A DNA stretch of 64,000 nucleotides. It comes from Lysobacterales bacterium 66-474 (GTDB taxonomy: Bacteria; Pseudomonadota; Gammaproteobacteria; Xanthomonadales; Rhodanobacteraceae). Under the pieces are notes generated by a model, which had not been told where the DNA came from, did not search any database, and worked only from the letters and a program-made list of their open reading frames with translations. The DNA is taken from contig MKWP01000014.1 of assembly GCA_001899805.1 (NCBI GenBank), positions 248,001 to 312,000 on the forward strand, given 5' to 3'. Positions within the stretch are counted from its first letter, which is position 1; every line of letters begins with the position of its first letter. Shown here in pieces: positions 8,943 to 19,192 of the stretch. The position numbers and the translations under genes are program-made.

Positions 8943-9929
8943 TCACCGCACCGGCTTCTCCGGCGCGCACACCGGCGCCTTGTCGGGATAGCCGCTCTCA
9001 TCGAGCAGCTTCTGGAAATCCGTGACGTTCAATAGTGCGGTCAGTGCTTTGTGCTTGTCGGCGGCGTGATCGTAATACGTCTGCGCGATGCGGTAGCCGA
9101 GCCAGTAGCCCATGTCCGGCGGCCAGCCGGGAGCGGGGTGGTGGTTGTAGAGCCACGGTCCGAAATCGGTGCTGTCCTTGTGTTGCTTGAAGCGCGCGAA
9201 CAGGGCCTGTTCGTTCGGACAGCCGTATTGCCAGCGATCGGTCATCTGTCGCACATCGGGCTGTTGCAGCACCAATGAGGTGACGAAGTCTGCGCTGCCC
9301 TCGGTGATGACGGCCTGGAGCAGCGTCATGTTGTCGCCACCCGAAAACGCCTGGTTGAAGTGGATGGTTTCATGCACCGCTGCGAACGGAACGAAGGCGG
9401 GCGTGACCTTGGTGTAGTCGTAGGGCGTGCCGGGCGGGGTCGCGAACACGTCCGCCGCCAGGACGATGCCGTTGGGTGAATTCATGCCGGCCCCGTGTTG
9501 CTGGCCCACCACGAAATACACGTGCACGGGCAGCTTGATGCGGGGATACAACGCGGCGAGCTTGCGGAACGCCGCCTGGATCACGGGCTTTTGGTCCACC
9601 ACTTCATTGATGTACGGACGCAGCTTGATGTACTCGGCGCGGTGCTGCTCGACGTGCGCAGCCAGCGATTCCGGCGTCACGTGCCGCTGCTGGTCGAAAT
9701 CCTTCAGCCCCTGGCTGGCGCGATCGAAATATTCCTTGCGGTAGATCTCCACGCGTTGCACGGCCGGCGCCTTCGCCGCAGCGTCGAACGCCTGCCAGAA
9801 GTGCGCGACGTCCGTGGTGACGACTTTCGCCTTGTCCGGGTCGGTGGTGGTCGTGGTGAATCCGCAGAGGCAGAACGCCACCGCAGCGAGCAAGGCAGCA
9901 ATACATGCCTGTCGGGGCGAACGGATCAT
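8943..9929 (-). CDS. Putative secreted Zn-dependent protease (DUF2268-like)
   Basis: The 328-residue product has a signal peptide ending near a Cys-Gly (AFCLCGF), so it could be a lipoprotein. The zinc motif HETIH occurs in AAVHETIHFNQAF, with a downstream EGSADF that could give the third ligand. This layout fits the DUF2268/GldB-like peptidase group. The start at ATG 9929 follows GGAGACC; longer upstream starts lack a ribosome site. The substrate is unknown. Confidence 0.75.
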   Translation of the reverse strand: MIRSPRQACIAALLAAVAFCLCGFTTTTTDPDKAKVVTTDVAHFWQAFDAAAKAPAVQRVEIYRKEYFDRASQGLKDFDQQRHVTPESLAAHVEQHRAEYIKLRPYINEVVDQKPVIQAAFRKLAALYPRIKLPVHVYFVVGQQHGAGMNSPNGIVLAADVFATPPGTPYDYTKVTPAFVPFAAVHETIHFNQAFSGGDNMTLLQAVITEGSADFVTSLVLQQPDVRQMTDRWQYGCPNEQALFARFKQHKDSTDFGPWLYNHHPAPGWPPDMGYWLGYRIAQTYYDHAADKHKALTALLNVTDFQKLLDESGYPDKAPVCAPEKPVR

Positions 9930-10116
9930 GCTGGTCTCCAATTCCCGATGCAGCACGAGATGGTGCCACAGGTGCGCTGCCATGATCTTGCTCATTGCTG
10001 AGTGACCGTCGCCGGGACGTGTTGCTTCCGACCGGGGTGTGCCGCGGTACTTCCGGCCTATTGTCCGTGACGGGACATGCGACTACGCTCGGCGCGCCGC
10101 GTACGGAGGGTGACCG

Positions 10117-10929
10117 ATGCGTATCGTGAGCGTGGGCCATGTGGTGTTTGCGCTGACCATGATCGGCGTCGGAATCCTCGGCGTGGTCCAGGGTGATTTC
10201 GTGCAGATTTGGCAGCCGGTGCCCAGGGCGTTTCCCGCGCGCGAGGTGCTGGTCTGGCTATGCGCCGCGGTTTCGCTGGTCTGCGGCGCGGGCCTGCTGT
10301 GGCGCCGCACCGCCGCGCCGGCCGCGCGTGTGCTGTTTTTCTACCTGCTGCTGTGGATGATCGTGTTCAAGCTGCGCTTCATTTTCCTCGCGCCGCTGAC
10401 GGAAGGTTCGTACCAGAGCAACGGCGAGAACGCGGTGATCGTCGCGGGGGCGTGGGCCTTGTATGTCATGCTGGCAGGCGAATGGGATCGGCGGCACCTC
10501 GGCTTCTTCAGCGGCAAAACGGGGCTGCGCGCCGCGCGGGTGCTTTATGCATTGGCGATGATAGCGTTTGGCCTGTCGCACTTCTTCTACCTGAACCTCA
10601 CCGCGCCGCTGGTGCCGGCATGGTTGCCGTGGCACGTGGGTTTCGCGTATTTCACAGGTAGCGCCTATTTCGTCGCGGGGCTGGCCATCATCGCCGGAAT
10701 TCTTGCGAAACCGGCAGCGATACTGTCGACACTGCAAATGGGCCTGTTCACGTTCCTGGTGTGGTTGCCGCTCGCGCTCGCCGGCACCATCACCGCATCG
10801 CAGTGGGGTGAATTCATCGTTTCCTGGGTGTTGACCGCCGCGGCGTGGGTTGTTGCGGATTCCTATCGCGATGCAGGCTGGATTTTCGCCAACGCGCAAC
10901 GCCGTGTTCAACCAGCAACCGCGGGGTGA
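10117..10929 (+). CDS. DoxX-like multi-pass membrane protein, copy 1
   Basis: The 270-residue protein has about eight hydrophobic helices in two similar halves. The opening GVGILGVVQGDFVQIWQPVP and later VWLCAAVSLVCGAGLLWRR are matched by the next gene (GITGLVNGDFALVWQHVP and ICAVIEVAFGIGLLWQR). The two genes are therefore tandem duplicates. DoxX-like proteins are membrane subunits linked to quinone or thiol chemistry, but no catalytic partner is adjacent. Function is not established. Confidence 0.8.
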   Translation: MRIVSVGHVVFALTMIGVGILGVVQGDFVQIWQPVPRAFPAREVLVWLCAAVSLVCGAGLLWRRTAAPAARVLFFYLLLWMIVFKLRFIFLAPLTEGSYQSNGENAVIVAGAWALYVMLAGEWDRRHLGFFSGKTGLRAARVLYALAMIAFGLSHFFYLNLTAPLVPAWLPWHVGFAYFTGSAYFVAGLAIIAGILAKPAAILSTLQMGLFTFLVWLPLALAGTITASQWGEFIVSWVLTAAAWVVADSYRDAGWIFANAQRRVQPATAG

Positions 10930-10933
10930 TGTT

Positions 10934-11731
10934 GTGACCACGACACTGCAGCCCAGTCGCCTGTTTTTCGCCGCCTGCCTGATCGCGTTGGGTATTACCG
11001 GGCTGGTCAACGGCGATTTCGCGTTGGTATGGCAACACGTCCCGGCGCATGTGCCGGGACGAACCATCCTTGCTTACATCTGTGCGGTAATCGAAGTCGC
11101 GTTCGGCATCGGGTTGCTGTGGCAACGCACGCTGGCGTGGACGTGCAGCTTGCTGTTCCCGTACATGGTGCTGTGGCTGGTATTGCTGCAGGTTCCGGGC
11201 GTGATTGGCGCGCCGCTGGATGCCGGCGCCTGGGGCAGCGTCGGCGAGATCGCGATCATCACGGCGGGCGCGTGGTGCCTGTTCGCGATGCACGCCGGAA
11301 AAGCGCGACAAGGTGATCCCGTCAGGACATCCCGCGGCGTCCTCGCCTCGCGTTGGCTGCTGATCGTCGCGCTGCCCATGATCGGCGTCGAAGTGATCGT
11401 GGATGCGATCGCGGCCGGCGACAATATCATGCAGCCGTGGCTGCAGGTCCTGCCCCTTCCGATGGCGTGGGCGTGTTTCACGGGCATTTGCAGCATCGCG
11501 ACGGCATTGGCGCTGCTGTTCGGCGTCTGGCCGCGCTTGGCGGCAACGCTGGAAGCCGCGATGCTGGCCCTCATCTCCATCGTGTACTGGGGTCCCGATC
11601 TCTACACGGGTCGCACGGCCACCACCGCGTTCATCATTTCGTTCCTGATCGCCGCCGGCGTTTGGGTGGTGGCGGACAGCTGGCGCGGCGGGCGATGGTT
11701 CGGCACCGGGCGGCCGGTCTGGAAAACGTGA
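10934..11731 (+). CDS. DoxX-like multi-pass membrane protein, copy 2
   Basis: The 265-residue paralogue of the preceding gene starts 4 bases after its stop. I place the start at GTG 10934 because GGGGTGA precedes it and an ATG start in this frame would lie well inside gene 1. It has about eight hydrophobic segments. The two products probably work together as a heteromer or have overlapping roles; this is inference from the tandem arrangement. Confidence 0.78.
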   Translation: MTTTLQPSRLFFAACLIALGITGLVNGDFALVWQHVPAHVPGRTILAYICAVIEVAFGIGLLWQRTLAWTCSLLFPYMVLWLVLLQVPGVIGAPLDAGAWGSVGEIAIITAGAWCLFAMHAGKARQGDPVRTSRGVLASRWLLIVALPMIGVEVIVDAIAAGDNIMQPWLQVLPLPMAWACFTGICSIATALALLFGVWPRLAATLEAAMLALISIVYWGPDLYTGRTATTAFIISFLIAAGVWVVADSWRGGRWFGTGRPVWKT

Positions 11732-11761
11732 TCCTGCTTCCGGTGCCGTCGTGTCCAACCG

Positions 11762-12178
11762 TCAGGCTTGACCGTTCGGCATCTGCGACATGTCCATGTG
11801 GAACGCCTCCCAGATGTGGCCGTCGGGATCCGCGAAGCTGCGGTCGTACATGAAGCCGAGATCCTGTTTCGGATTGACGTCGGCCTTGCCGCCGGCCGTG
11901 CCCGCAGCACCTGTGAGCTTGTCGACCTCGACGCGCGAATCGCACGACAGCGCCAGCATCACTTCGCTGTCGCGATGCGCGTCGACGATGGGCTTGCGGG
12001 TGAACGTGGCCCATTTCGCGTGGGTCAGCAGCATCACGAAGATGCTGTCGGAAATCACCATGCACGCAGCGGTGTCGTCGCTGAACTGCGGGTTCTGTTC
12101 GGCGCCGATGGCTTGGTAGAACGCGATGGCACGGGCCAGGTCGCGCACGGGAAGGTTGATGAAAATCTGGCGGGACAT
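11762..12178 (-). CDS. VOC (glyoxalase/bleomycin-resistance fold) protein
   Basis: The 138-residue protein has the paired beta-alpha-beta-beta-beta modules of the vicinal oxygen chelate superfamily. The N-terminal part is IFINLPVRDLARAIAFYQAI, and the C-terminal part ends FADPDGHIWEAFHMD, where Glu near the end is a usual metal ligand. It resembles the predicted lactoylglutathione-lyase-like cytosolic proteins common in proteobacteria. The substrate is unknown. Confidence 0.88.
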   Translation of the reverse strand: MSRQIFINLPVRDLARAIAFYQAIGAEQNPQFSDDTAACMVISDSIFVMLLTHAKWATFTRKPIVDAHRDSEVMLALSCDSRVEVDKLTGAAGTAGGKADVNPKQDLGFMYDRSFADPDGHIWEAFHMDMSQMPNGQA

Positions 12179-12358
12179 CGTCGGCTCCTGTTGGGGTCAA
12201 GGGGTGGGCTGGCAACGCGGCGGAATCCCGGCAGCGGTGCCTGACCAAGCGACGAACAGGCTGCAGCGAATTCGACAGCGTGGCCGGTGATCCCGCCACT
12301 TGCCCGCCGGGCAGGGTATTCCCTTCATCGGTCGGGCGGTCGCAGTGACCCGCCGCCG

Positions 12359-12993
12359 TCAATCTGTTCGTCCGCGCGCCAGCCACCAACCCGCGCGCCA
12401 CAGCCACGCGAGGATGAGCGCGACCACCACTTTTTCGCTCAGTCCGCGCGGCAGGGATTTCACCAGCGCGTCGATCCACAGCGCGGCAAACGCGACCGCG
12501 GCGAGTGCGAACGCGGAGCGGAATTGCATGCGCCAGCGCGGATCGTGCCGAAGCCGCCATGCTTGCAGCAGCATCGCGACGGTCACGCACAGGAACGTGG
12601 CCATCGCCGCCACCACGTGCAGCATGCCGTGCAGGGTGTGCGGGCCGTCAGGCACGTCGGTGTATTCCGCGGCGGTGATGCACAGCGTGGCCGCGGCGGC
12701 AATGAACAGCAGCAGCGGCGCGGCGCTGCGCGCGTCGCGGCAAAGCGCGCGATAGCAACCGACACCGATAGCCACCAACCCGACAGCCAACGCGTAGTAG
12801 CTGGCTTCGACCACGTCGCCGTAACGGCCGAGCACGTAGAAACTCAGCGGCACGCGCAGCCAGTCGTAGTTCGTGCGCAGGAACTGCGCCGCGCCGCAGG
12901 CGACGGCGAACACCGCGACACCGAGCAGGGCGATCACGCCGAGCGCGCGGGTGGTGCGGTCATCGCGGGCGGCGGACACTTGGCGCCCGACCA

Positions 12994-12994
<1 letters not shown>
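12359..12994 (-). CDS. DUF998-like membrane protein
   Basis: The 211-residue protein has about six transmembrane helices, with the DUF998-like spacing of a short loop after helix 1 (FLRTNYDW) and a His-containing helix (HTLHGMLHVV). The start at ATG 12994 overlaps the stop of the upstream dehydratase gene by one base (TGATG), so the two are translationally coupled. Function is unknown. Confidence 0.75.
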
Positions 12995-14004
<1,010 letters not shown>

Positions 14005-14020
14005 GTCGAAACGAAGTGGT

Positions 14021-14227
14021 TCAATGACGCACGAAGTATGGCACCGCCATCAGCACGATACCGACGATCAGCGTCAGCCAGGCGCCTGACACGAACCACG
14101 GGTAGACCATCAGCGCGATGCCGCACACCAGCGGCATGATCATTGATTGTTTCTTGCCATAGATGAAATAGCCGACGCCGATCGCGCCGAACAGCATGCC
14201 CCAGAACAAGGTGGCAGGACTCGGCAT
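14021..14227 (-). CDS. Small two- or three-helix membrane protein
   Basis: The 68-residue protein is mostly hydrophobic (FWGMLFGAIGVGYFIYGKKQ then LVCGIALMVYPWFVSG). The conserved GxGYFxYGKKQ start is seen in small proteins annotated in many proteobacteria as amino-acid transport-associated. It is placed between the RNB nuclease and the dehydratase on the same strand with short gaps, so it is likely part of that transcript. Function is unknown. Confidence 0.75.
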   Translation of the reverse strand: MPSPATLFWGMLFGAIGVGYFIYGKKQSMIMPLVCGIALMVYPWFVSGAWLTLIVGIVLMAVPYFVRH

Positions 14228-14234
14228 GCGTGCC

Positions 14235-15671
14235 TCACGCGAGCTCGAAGCGGGTCCGGCGCGCGGCCGGGTCCGCTTCCAGCAGCTTCACCGTGACTTG
14301 CTGCCCGAGCGGCAGGTCCTGGCCGGCATGCACGCGGGTTTCGATGGCGGGGTCATGGATCATCACGCTGCCGGTGCGTGCATCGCCGTTCTCGAGGTTG
14401 GTGACGATCGCGGCGAAGTTTTCGCCGACGCGTGGCGACAACACCACCGCTTCCAGCAGGTCGATCGTCGCGTGCTCGAATTCGCCGGCAGTGCGGTCGG
14501 CCGCGCGCATGGTTTCCGGCAGGCCATCGAGCCTTGCCAACGCCCAATCGGGGGGCGCCTGCCCCGCGCACAACGCGACGCAAACCTCACCCGAATAACG
14601 GTCGACCAGTCGCCGCAGCGGCGCGGTGGCATGGGTGTATTCGGCCGCCAGCGCGGACTGCATCGGCTGCGCCGGTGGCGCGCCGTGGAAGCTGGTGTAG
14701 CCCGCGCCGCGCAACACGCGGGTGCAGGCCATCAGCATGGCGACCTGCGCGGGGTTGGCCGGATCGAGCGCGTCGATGAACGCGGGGTACGCGCGTTCGG
14801 GCGGCCACGCAAGCTTCAGGCTGGCTGCCGTCTCGCGCAAATGCGCGATCGATTCGGGATCGGGTTGCGGCAGGGTGCGCAGGATGCCCACCTTGCCCTC
14901 GATCATGATGCCCGCGGCGGCCATGCCGGTCAGCAGCGAGATCTGTTCGTTCCAGTCCTCGACGGGATGGCGCGCGCGATAGGCCAGCGTCCAATGGCCA
15001 TCGATGCGCGTGGCCTCCTGTTCGGGCAACGGCAGGCTGATCGCGCCCAGGTTTTGTGCGCGTTGTCGGCGCAACGTGCCGACTTCCTTCAACACCCCCC
15101 ACATCGGATCGGCGTTGCCGGCGTCGATCGCAGCCTGCACGCTGTCGTAGTCGCAGCGCTGGCGGCTTTTCACGCGCGCACGCTGCACGCCGGCCTGCGT
15201 GATCGCGCCGGCCGCATCGAGGTCGATGCTCCAGAGCAGGGCGGGGCGCAGCTGGTCGGGCAGCAGCGAGGCCGCGCCTTCCGACAACACGGTGGGGTGC
15301 AGGGGAATGGTGTGGCCGATGCCGTACAGGGTTTCGCCGCGGCGATTGGCTTCGAGGTCGATGGCGCCGCCGGGCGCAACGAACGAGGCCACGTCGGCGA
15401 TCGCGTAATACACGCGCCAGCCGTCGCCGTTGTGTTCGATGTACATCGCCTGGTCGAGATCCATCGAGCCGGGAGGGTCGATGGTGACGAGGGGAACGTC
15501 GGTGCGATCGAGATCGGGCAGCTTCACGTTGGCCGCGGCGTCGTGCGCGGCGGCTTCGACTTCGGGCGGGAACGCATCCGGCAGGTGCATCTTCCGGCGG
15601 ATGTCTGCGAGACCTTGCACCAGGACCGGATCGGTCGGCGCGTTGATCCGCAAGCGGCGGGTGATGGGCAT
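14235..15671 (-). CDS. RNB-domain exoribonuclease, short variant
   Basis: The 478-residue RNB domain protein probably degrades RNA 3' to 5'. The metal site region reads TIDPPGSMDLDQAMY. Compared with RNase II/R (final Asp-Asp), the last acidic residue is Gln, a pattern I associate with a distinct RNB subfamily. The downstream YTHATAPLRRLVDRY motif is intact. The cold-shock domains of RNase II/R are missing at the N-terminus; a short S1-like tail may be present at the C-terminus. It is probably not the main housekeeping RNase R. Confidence 0.85.
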   Translation of the reverse strand: MPITRRLRINAPTDPVLVQGLADIRRKMHLPDAFPPEVEAAAHDAAANVKLPDLDRTDVPLVTIDPPGSMDLDQAMYIEHNGDGWRVYYAIADVASFVAPGGAIDLEANRRGETLYGIGHTIPLHPTVLSEGAASLLPDQLRPALLWSIDLDAAGAITQAGVQRARVKSRQRCDYDSVQAAIDAGNADPMWGVLKEVGTLRRQRAQNLGAISLPLPEQEATRIDGHWTLAYRARHPVEDWNEQISLLTGMAAAGIMIEGKVGILRTLPQPDPESIAHLRETAASLKLAWPPERAYPAFIDALDPANPAQVAMLMACTRVLRGAGYTSFHGAPPAQPMQSALAAEYTHATAPLRRLVDRYSGEVCVALCAGQAPPDWALARLDGLPETMRAADRTAGEFEHATIDLLEAVVLSPRVGENFAAIVTNLENGDARTGSVMIHDPAIETRVHAGQDLPLGQQVTVKLLEADPAARRTRFELA

Positions 15672-15698
15672 CGGCGTGGCTTCCGGTTGCGTGCGCGG

Positions 15699-17252
15699 TT
15701 ATTTCGCGTGGCCGCTGTCCGGCTGTTCGCGCCCGAAGTGCAACGACATGCCGGCGAGTTCGAGTTTCGTGGGATTGCCGAGGGCGTCGATGTCGAAGGT
15801 TGCGTAGTCGTCGCCGTAGAACCTGTAGCGCCAGGTGACGTGGAAGGTATTGTCGTGCCACGGCACGAGGTCGCCGATGAAATCCGGATTGCCTAGGCGC
15901 AGCACTAGGCGGCCATGTTCGAGCGCGACACGCGCCGTGCCGTCCAGCTTGTCCGAATACATTCCGGCGTAATCGGCCAGCGGCAGCGGCGGTTGGGCGT
16001 TGGCCACGCGCGTATCCGCCAGTTTCTTTTCCATCTCTGCGCGTTCGGCTTCGTCCTTGCGTCGGGCAGCGAGCAGGGCCGGGTCGAGATCATGGCTCGG
16101 CAAATCCAGCATGGCCTGCAACACGTGCGCGACGATCGCGAAGCGTGCATTGGCCTGGCTCATGTTCGATAACACCGCGATCCCGAGCTTGGCGTCGGGC
16201 GCCAGCACGAGCGCCGAGGCCATGCCGTCGATGTCGCCGGCGTGCCACGCGATCCGGTGCGCGCCGTCGTCCTGCACGAACAGGCCCAGGCCGTAGGTGT
16301 AGAACGTGCCGCCGGGCATCCACGCGCGGATTTCGTCGCCGACGCCGGTGCCGGACCGGATCAGCATCTGCGGAGTTTCCATGGCCGTGACGATCCTGGC
16401 ATCGAGCACCGTTTTGCCGTCGTACTGGCCGTCCGCCAGCAACATCTGCAGCCAATGGCCCATGTCGTTGGCGCTGGACCAGATGCCCCCCACCGCCGCG
16501 AACACGTCCATGTTGTGCGGCCAGTAGCGCTGGATCGCAGAGACCTTGCCGTCCACCATGCCGTGCGGCGTGGCAACGTTGGTCGACGCCGCGACCGCGG
16601 CATCGCTGCTGACGGTGCGCGTCATGCCGAGCGGCTGGAACAGGTGCGCGGCCACGTAGTCGTTCCAGCCCCGTCCCGTGATCGCGGGGATGAAGCGGCT
16701 GGCCGCGAGGTACTGCACGTTGTTGTAGCAGAACGTGGTGCGGAAACCGTATTCGGGTTTCTGCCAGCGCACGCGTTGCAGGATGTCCGATGCATCGCTT
16801 GCGTACCACGCGGCTTCGGGATCGCAATAGCCGCTGCGGTGGGTCAGCAGGTCGCGCAGCGTGAGGTTCTGCGTGACATACGGACTTTCCTGCTTGAAAT
16901 CCTTCAGTTCATCGACGACCGGCGCGTCCCACTTCAATTTGCCTGTGGAAACCAGCGTGCCCAGCGCCGCGACGGTGAAGGCCTTGGAATTGGAACCGAT
17001 GTCGAACAGCGTGTCCGCATCGGCCTTGCCGGGCTTGCCCAGTTCGCGCACGCCGTAGCCGCGCGCCACCACGACTTTTCCGTCTTTCACAACCACGATC
17101 GCGAGCCCGGGCACGTGCCAGTCGTGCATCACCTGCTGTACGTAGGCGTCGAGGCCTTGCAACGGTTGCGGCGGCGCGGATGCCGGTGGAGTGGCCAGCG
17201 CCAGCGGTGCGAACAAGGCCAGCAGTAGCGACGACCAAGTACGTTTACGCAT
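15699..17252 (-). CDS. Secreted beta-lactamase-family serine hydrolase
   Basis: The 517-residue protein has a signal peptide (to about residue 21). The penicillin-binding-like fold is shown by the SxxK motif GSNSKAFT, a YxN motif in CYNNVQY, and a third motif region (HAGDIDG). After residue ~400 comes a DUF3471-type beta domain (YAGMYSDK...). Such class C-like proteins are usually peptidases or esterases rather than antibiotic-hydrolysing enzymes. It is the first of three consecutive exported hydrolases on this strand. Confidence 0.9.
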   Translation of the reverse strand: MRKRTWSSLLLALFAPLALATPPASAPPQPLQGLDAYVQQVMHDWHVPGLAIVVVKDGKVVVARGYGVRELGKPGKADADTLFDIGSNSKAFTVAALGTLVSTGKLKWDAPVVDELKDFKQESPYVTQNLTLRDLLTHRSGYCDPEAAWYASDASDILQRVRWQKPEYGFRTTFCYNNVQYLAASRFIPAITGRGWNDYVAAHLFQPLGMTRTVSSDAAVAASTNVATPHGMVDGKVSAIQRYWPHNMDVFAAVGGIWSSANDMGHWLQMLLADGQYDGKTVLDARIVTAMETPQMLIRSGTGVGDEIRAWMPGGTFYTYGLGLFVQDDGAHRIAWHAGDIDGMASALVLAPDAKLGIAVLSNMSQANARFAIVAHVLQAMLDLPSHDLDPALLAARRKDEAERAEMEKKLADTRVANAQPPLPLADYAGMYSDKLDGTARVALEHGRLVLRLGNPDFIGDLVPWHDNTFHVTWRYRFYGDDYATFDIDALGNPTKLELAGMSLHFGREQPDSGHAK

Positions 17253-17322
17253 CGCGACCCCCTCGACGGCATGAAAACCGCGGCATTGTGGCAGCTAATC
17301 CGTTCCGAAGCTCTTTTGCACG

Positions 17323-17437
17323 CCTCTCCCGCTTGCGGGAGAGGCCGAAGCCGTGCAACGGCTTCGGGTGAGGGAAGATCGCGAGCGCTGCATGGATTTT
17401 CCCCTCACCCCAGCCCTCTCCCGCAAGCGGGAGAGGG
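17323..17437. repeat. Triple palindrome repeat
   Basis: Three perfect hairpins lie between the serine hydrolase and esterase genes. CCTCTCCCGC/GCGGGAGAGG spans 17323-17344, CCGAAGCCGT/ACGGCTTCGG spans 17345-17367, and CCCTCTCCCGC/GCGGGAGAGGG spans 17414-17437. The outer two are inverted copies of the same motif. Related palindromes occur at 31930-31952 and 32179-32201. This is a common intergenic repeat type; it may also act as a weak terminator. Confidence 0.75.
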
Positions 17438-17439
17438 GG

Positions 17440-19119
17440 TTATGGAGCCGGTGTTTCCGCGGCGTCGATCGCGGGGCGCAATTCGTGGCGATACGCCGCC
17501 GGAATCTTCGCGTCCGGCCGCGCCACGTGGTACATCGCCCACGCGATCTGCTTCTCCAGCCAGTCGCGGTCCTTGCCCTTCGAGTAAAGATCGCCGTGGG
17601 TCTTGCCCGGCAGGAATTGCACTTCGGCGTGCGCACCGACCTTGTCCAGCACGGCCTTCAGCTTGTGCGCCGCGCCGTCGAGGTAAAACGTGTCGGCGGT
17701 GCCGACGATCACGTGGATCTTGCCGTCGAGATCGGGCTTCAGTTGCGGCCACTGCGTTTCGATGCGATACGCGATGTCGTAGTGGTCGCGCCAGTATGCG
17801 ACGACGTCCGAATCCACCTTGCCGGTGCCGCGATCGAACATCTGCTGCGGACGTCCATCCGGCCCGCGCGGCGAGAATACCCAGTCGAACGAAGCCATCT
17901 GGCCGCCGTACGGACCGAGTACGCGCTCCAGTTGCGCGAATTGCTGGAACGTCGCGACGACTTTCCCCTTCATGCGCACCAACGGGTATGGCGTGCCGTC
18001 GGGACGGGTGTAGACATTCGCGTTGGGTGCGTACAGGTCCGGCCCGGTGAAATCGTGGAAGTCGCTGGAGTCGGGCGAGGTGGACCAGGTGCCGCCGAAG
18101 ATTTCCGGATAGCGCACCTGCAGCCACAGCGTGGCCCAGCCGCCGGACGAATGACCGGTGAGGAAGCGCCCGCTGGCTTTCGCGTCCATGCGGTAGTGCG
18201 ATTCCAGGTACGGAATCACCTCGGTGGTCAGCGCGGTGCCCCACGGCCCGTTGTTCACCGAGTCGGCGAACTCGTGGGTGCCGGTCGCGGTGTGTTCGTC
18301 GAGGAACACCCAGATCATCGGGGGCATCTTGCCGTCCGCCATGTTCGACCACACGCCGGTGGCCTTGAAGGCGAGGTAGGCGAGGTTGCCGCCGAAGCCG
18401 TGGGTCATGTACACGGTGGGGTAGCGCGCGTGCGTGTCCTTGTCGTAGTTCGGTGGCAGCAGCACCCAGCCCTTGATGTGGATGGATCGTCCCCAGAATG
18501 CCGTCAAGGCCGGGCTGGCGAAGTCGAGCGGCTGGCTGTGCGCATGCGCGGCCTGCATGGCCTTCGCGAAACCGGCGCGTTCCTTCGCCGGCATGCGATC
18601 CGGCACCGTCCAGGGTTGCGGGTTGTCCGCCAACGCACGCGTCAGGCGCAGCGTGGGAACCGCGGTGCCGTCGTTGAACGGCACCTCGGTCACGTCGCTG
18701 ACCAGGTCGCCCGCGCCGCGTCCGGAATAGTTGTAGTCGTGGTTGACATCCAGCACCGCCTGCATGTCGTAGTCGCCGGCGGCGAGTTGCGAAAAGCCTT
18801 CCGGAAACGCCAGCGCGTCGGCATCGACCAGCACCGAAGCGCCCGGTGCGAGATCGGTCACTTCCATCGCCGCGACTGCAGTCTGCGTCGGCTTGAACGG
18901 GTTGGTGTCGATGTCCGTGACCTTGCCATCCTTGGCCTGCGCCACGGCCTCTTTCGCGGGCAGCGCGAACAGCAGCAGCCGCCCGGAAACCGGTTGCGTG
19001 GACGCGCCATCCAGTGTGACGCGGAACACCCGGTGCGGCGCGAGCGGCGCAGACGCCTGTGCGAAGGCGAGCGGTGCGACGAACAACAGCAACAGCCACG
19101 ACCACGGACGCATGCGCAT
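17440..19119 (-). CDS. Secreted putative esterase, alpha/beta-hydrolase fold
   Basis: The 559-residue protein has a signal peptide, an N-terminal beta domain (~200 residues) and an esterase-D-like alpha/beta-hydrolase domain. The latter has an oxyanion-type HGFGGN, the nucleophile motif GHSSGGW and a late acidic/His pair (GTADTFY, GKTHGD). I chose ATG 19119 because GGGGA lies six bases upstream; ATG 19125 is an alternative. It probably acts in the periplasm or outside the cell. The substrate is unknown. Confidence 0.82.
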   Translation of the reverse strand: MRMRPWSWLLLLFVAPLAFAQASAPLAPHRVFRVTLDGASTQPVSGRLLLFALPAKEAVAQAKDGKVTDIDTNPFKPTQTAVAAMEVTDLAPGASVLVDADALAFPEGFSQLAAGDYDMQAVLDVNHDYNYSGRGAGDLVSDVTEVPFNDGTAVPTLRLTRALADNPQPWTVPDRMPAKERAGFAKAMQAAHAHSQPLDFASPALTAFWGRSIHIKGWVLLPPNYDKDTHARYPTVYMTHGFGGNLAYLAFKATGVWSNMADGKMPPMIWVFLDEHTATGTHEFADSVNNGPWGTALTTEVIPYLESHYRMDAKASGRFLTGHSSGGWATLWLQVRYPEIFGGTWSTSPDSSDFHDFTGPDLYAPNANVYTRPDGTPYPLVRMKGKVVATFQQFAQLERVLGPYGGQMASFDWVFSPRGPDGRPQQMFDRGTGKVDSDVVAYWRDHYDIAYRIETQWPQLKPDLDGKIHVIVGTADTFYLDGAAHKLKAVLDKVGAHAEVQFLPGKTHGDLYSKGKDRDWLEKQIAWAMYHVARPDAKIPAAYRHELRPAIDAAETPAP

Positions 19120-19192
19120 CGTCATTCCCCAGGCGGTGTCCAACTCGGCATTGTGGCACGGCCGGCACCTGCCGAGGCGCCGGCCGTGGCGG

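Noticed and set aside
14196-15896. 566-codon + strand reading frame
   Set aside because: It is the antisense shadow of the RNB nuclease gene, has Arg/Gly-rich composition and no family motifs; the minus-strand gene has clear RNB motifs.
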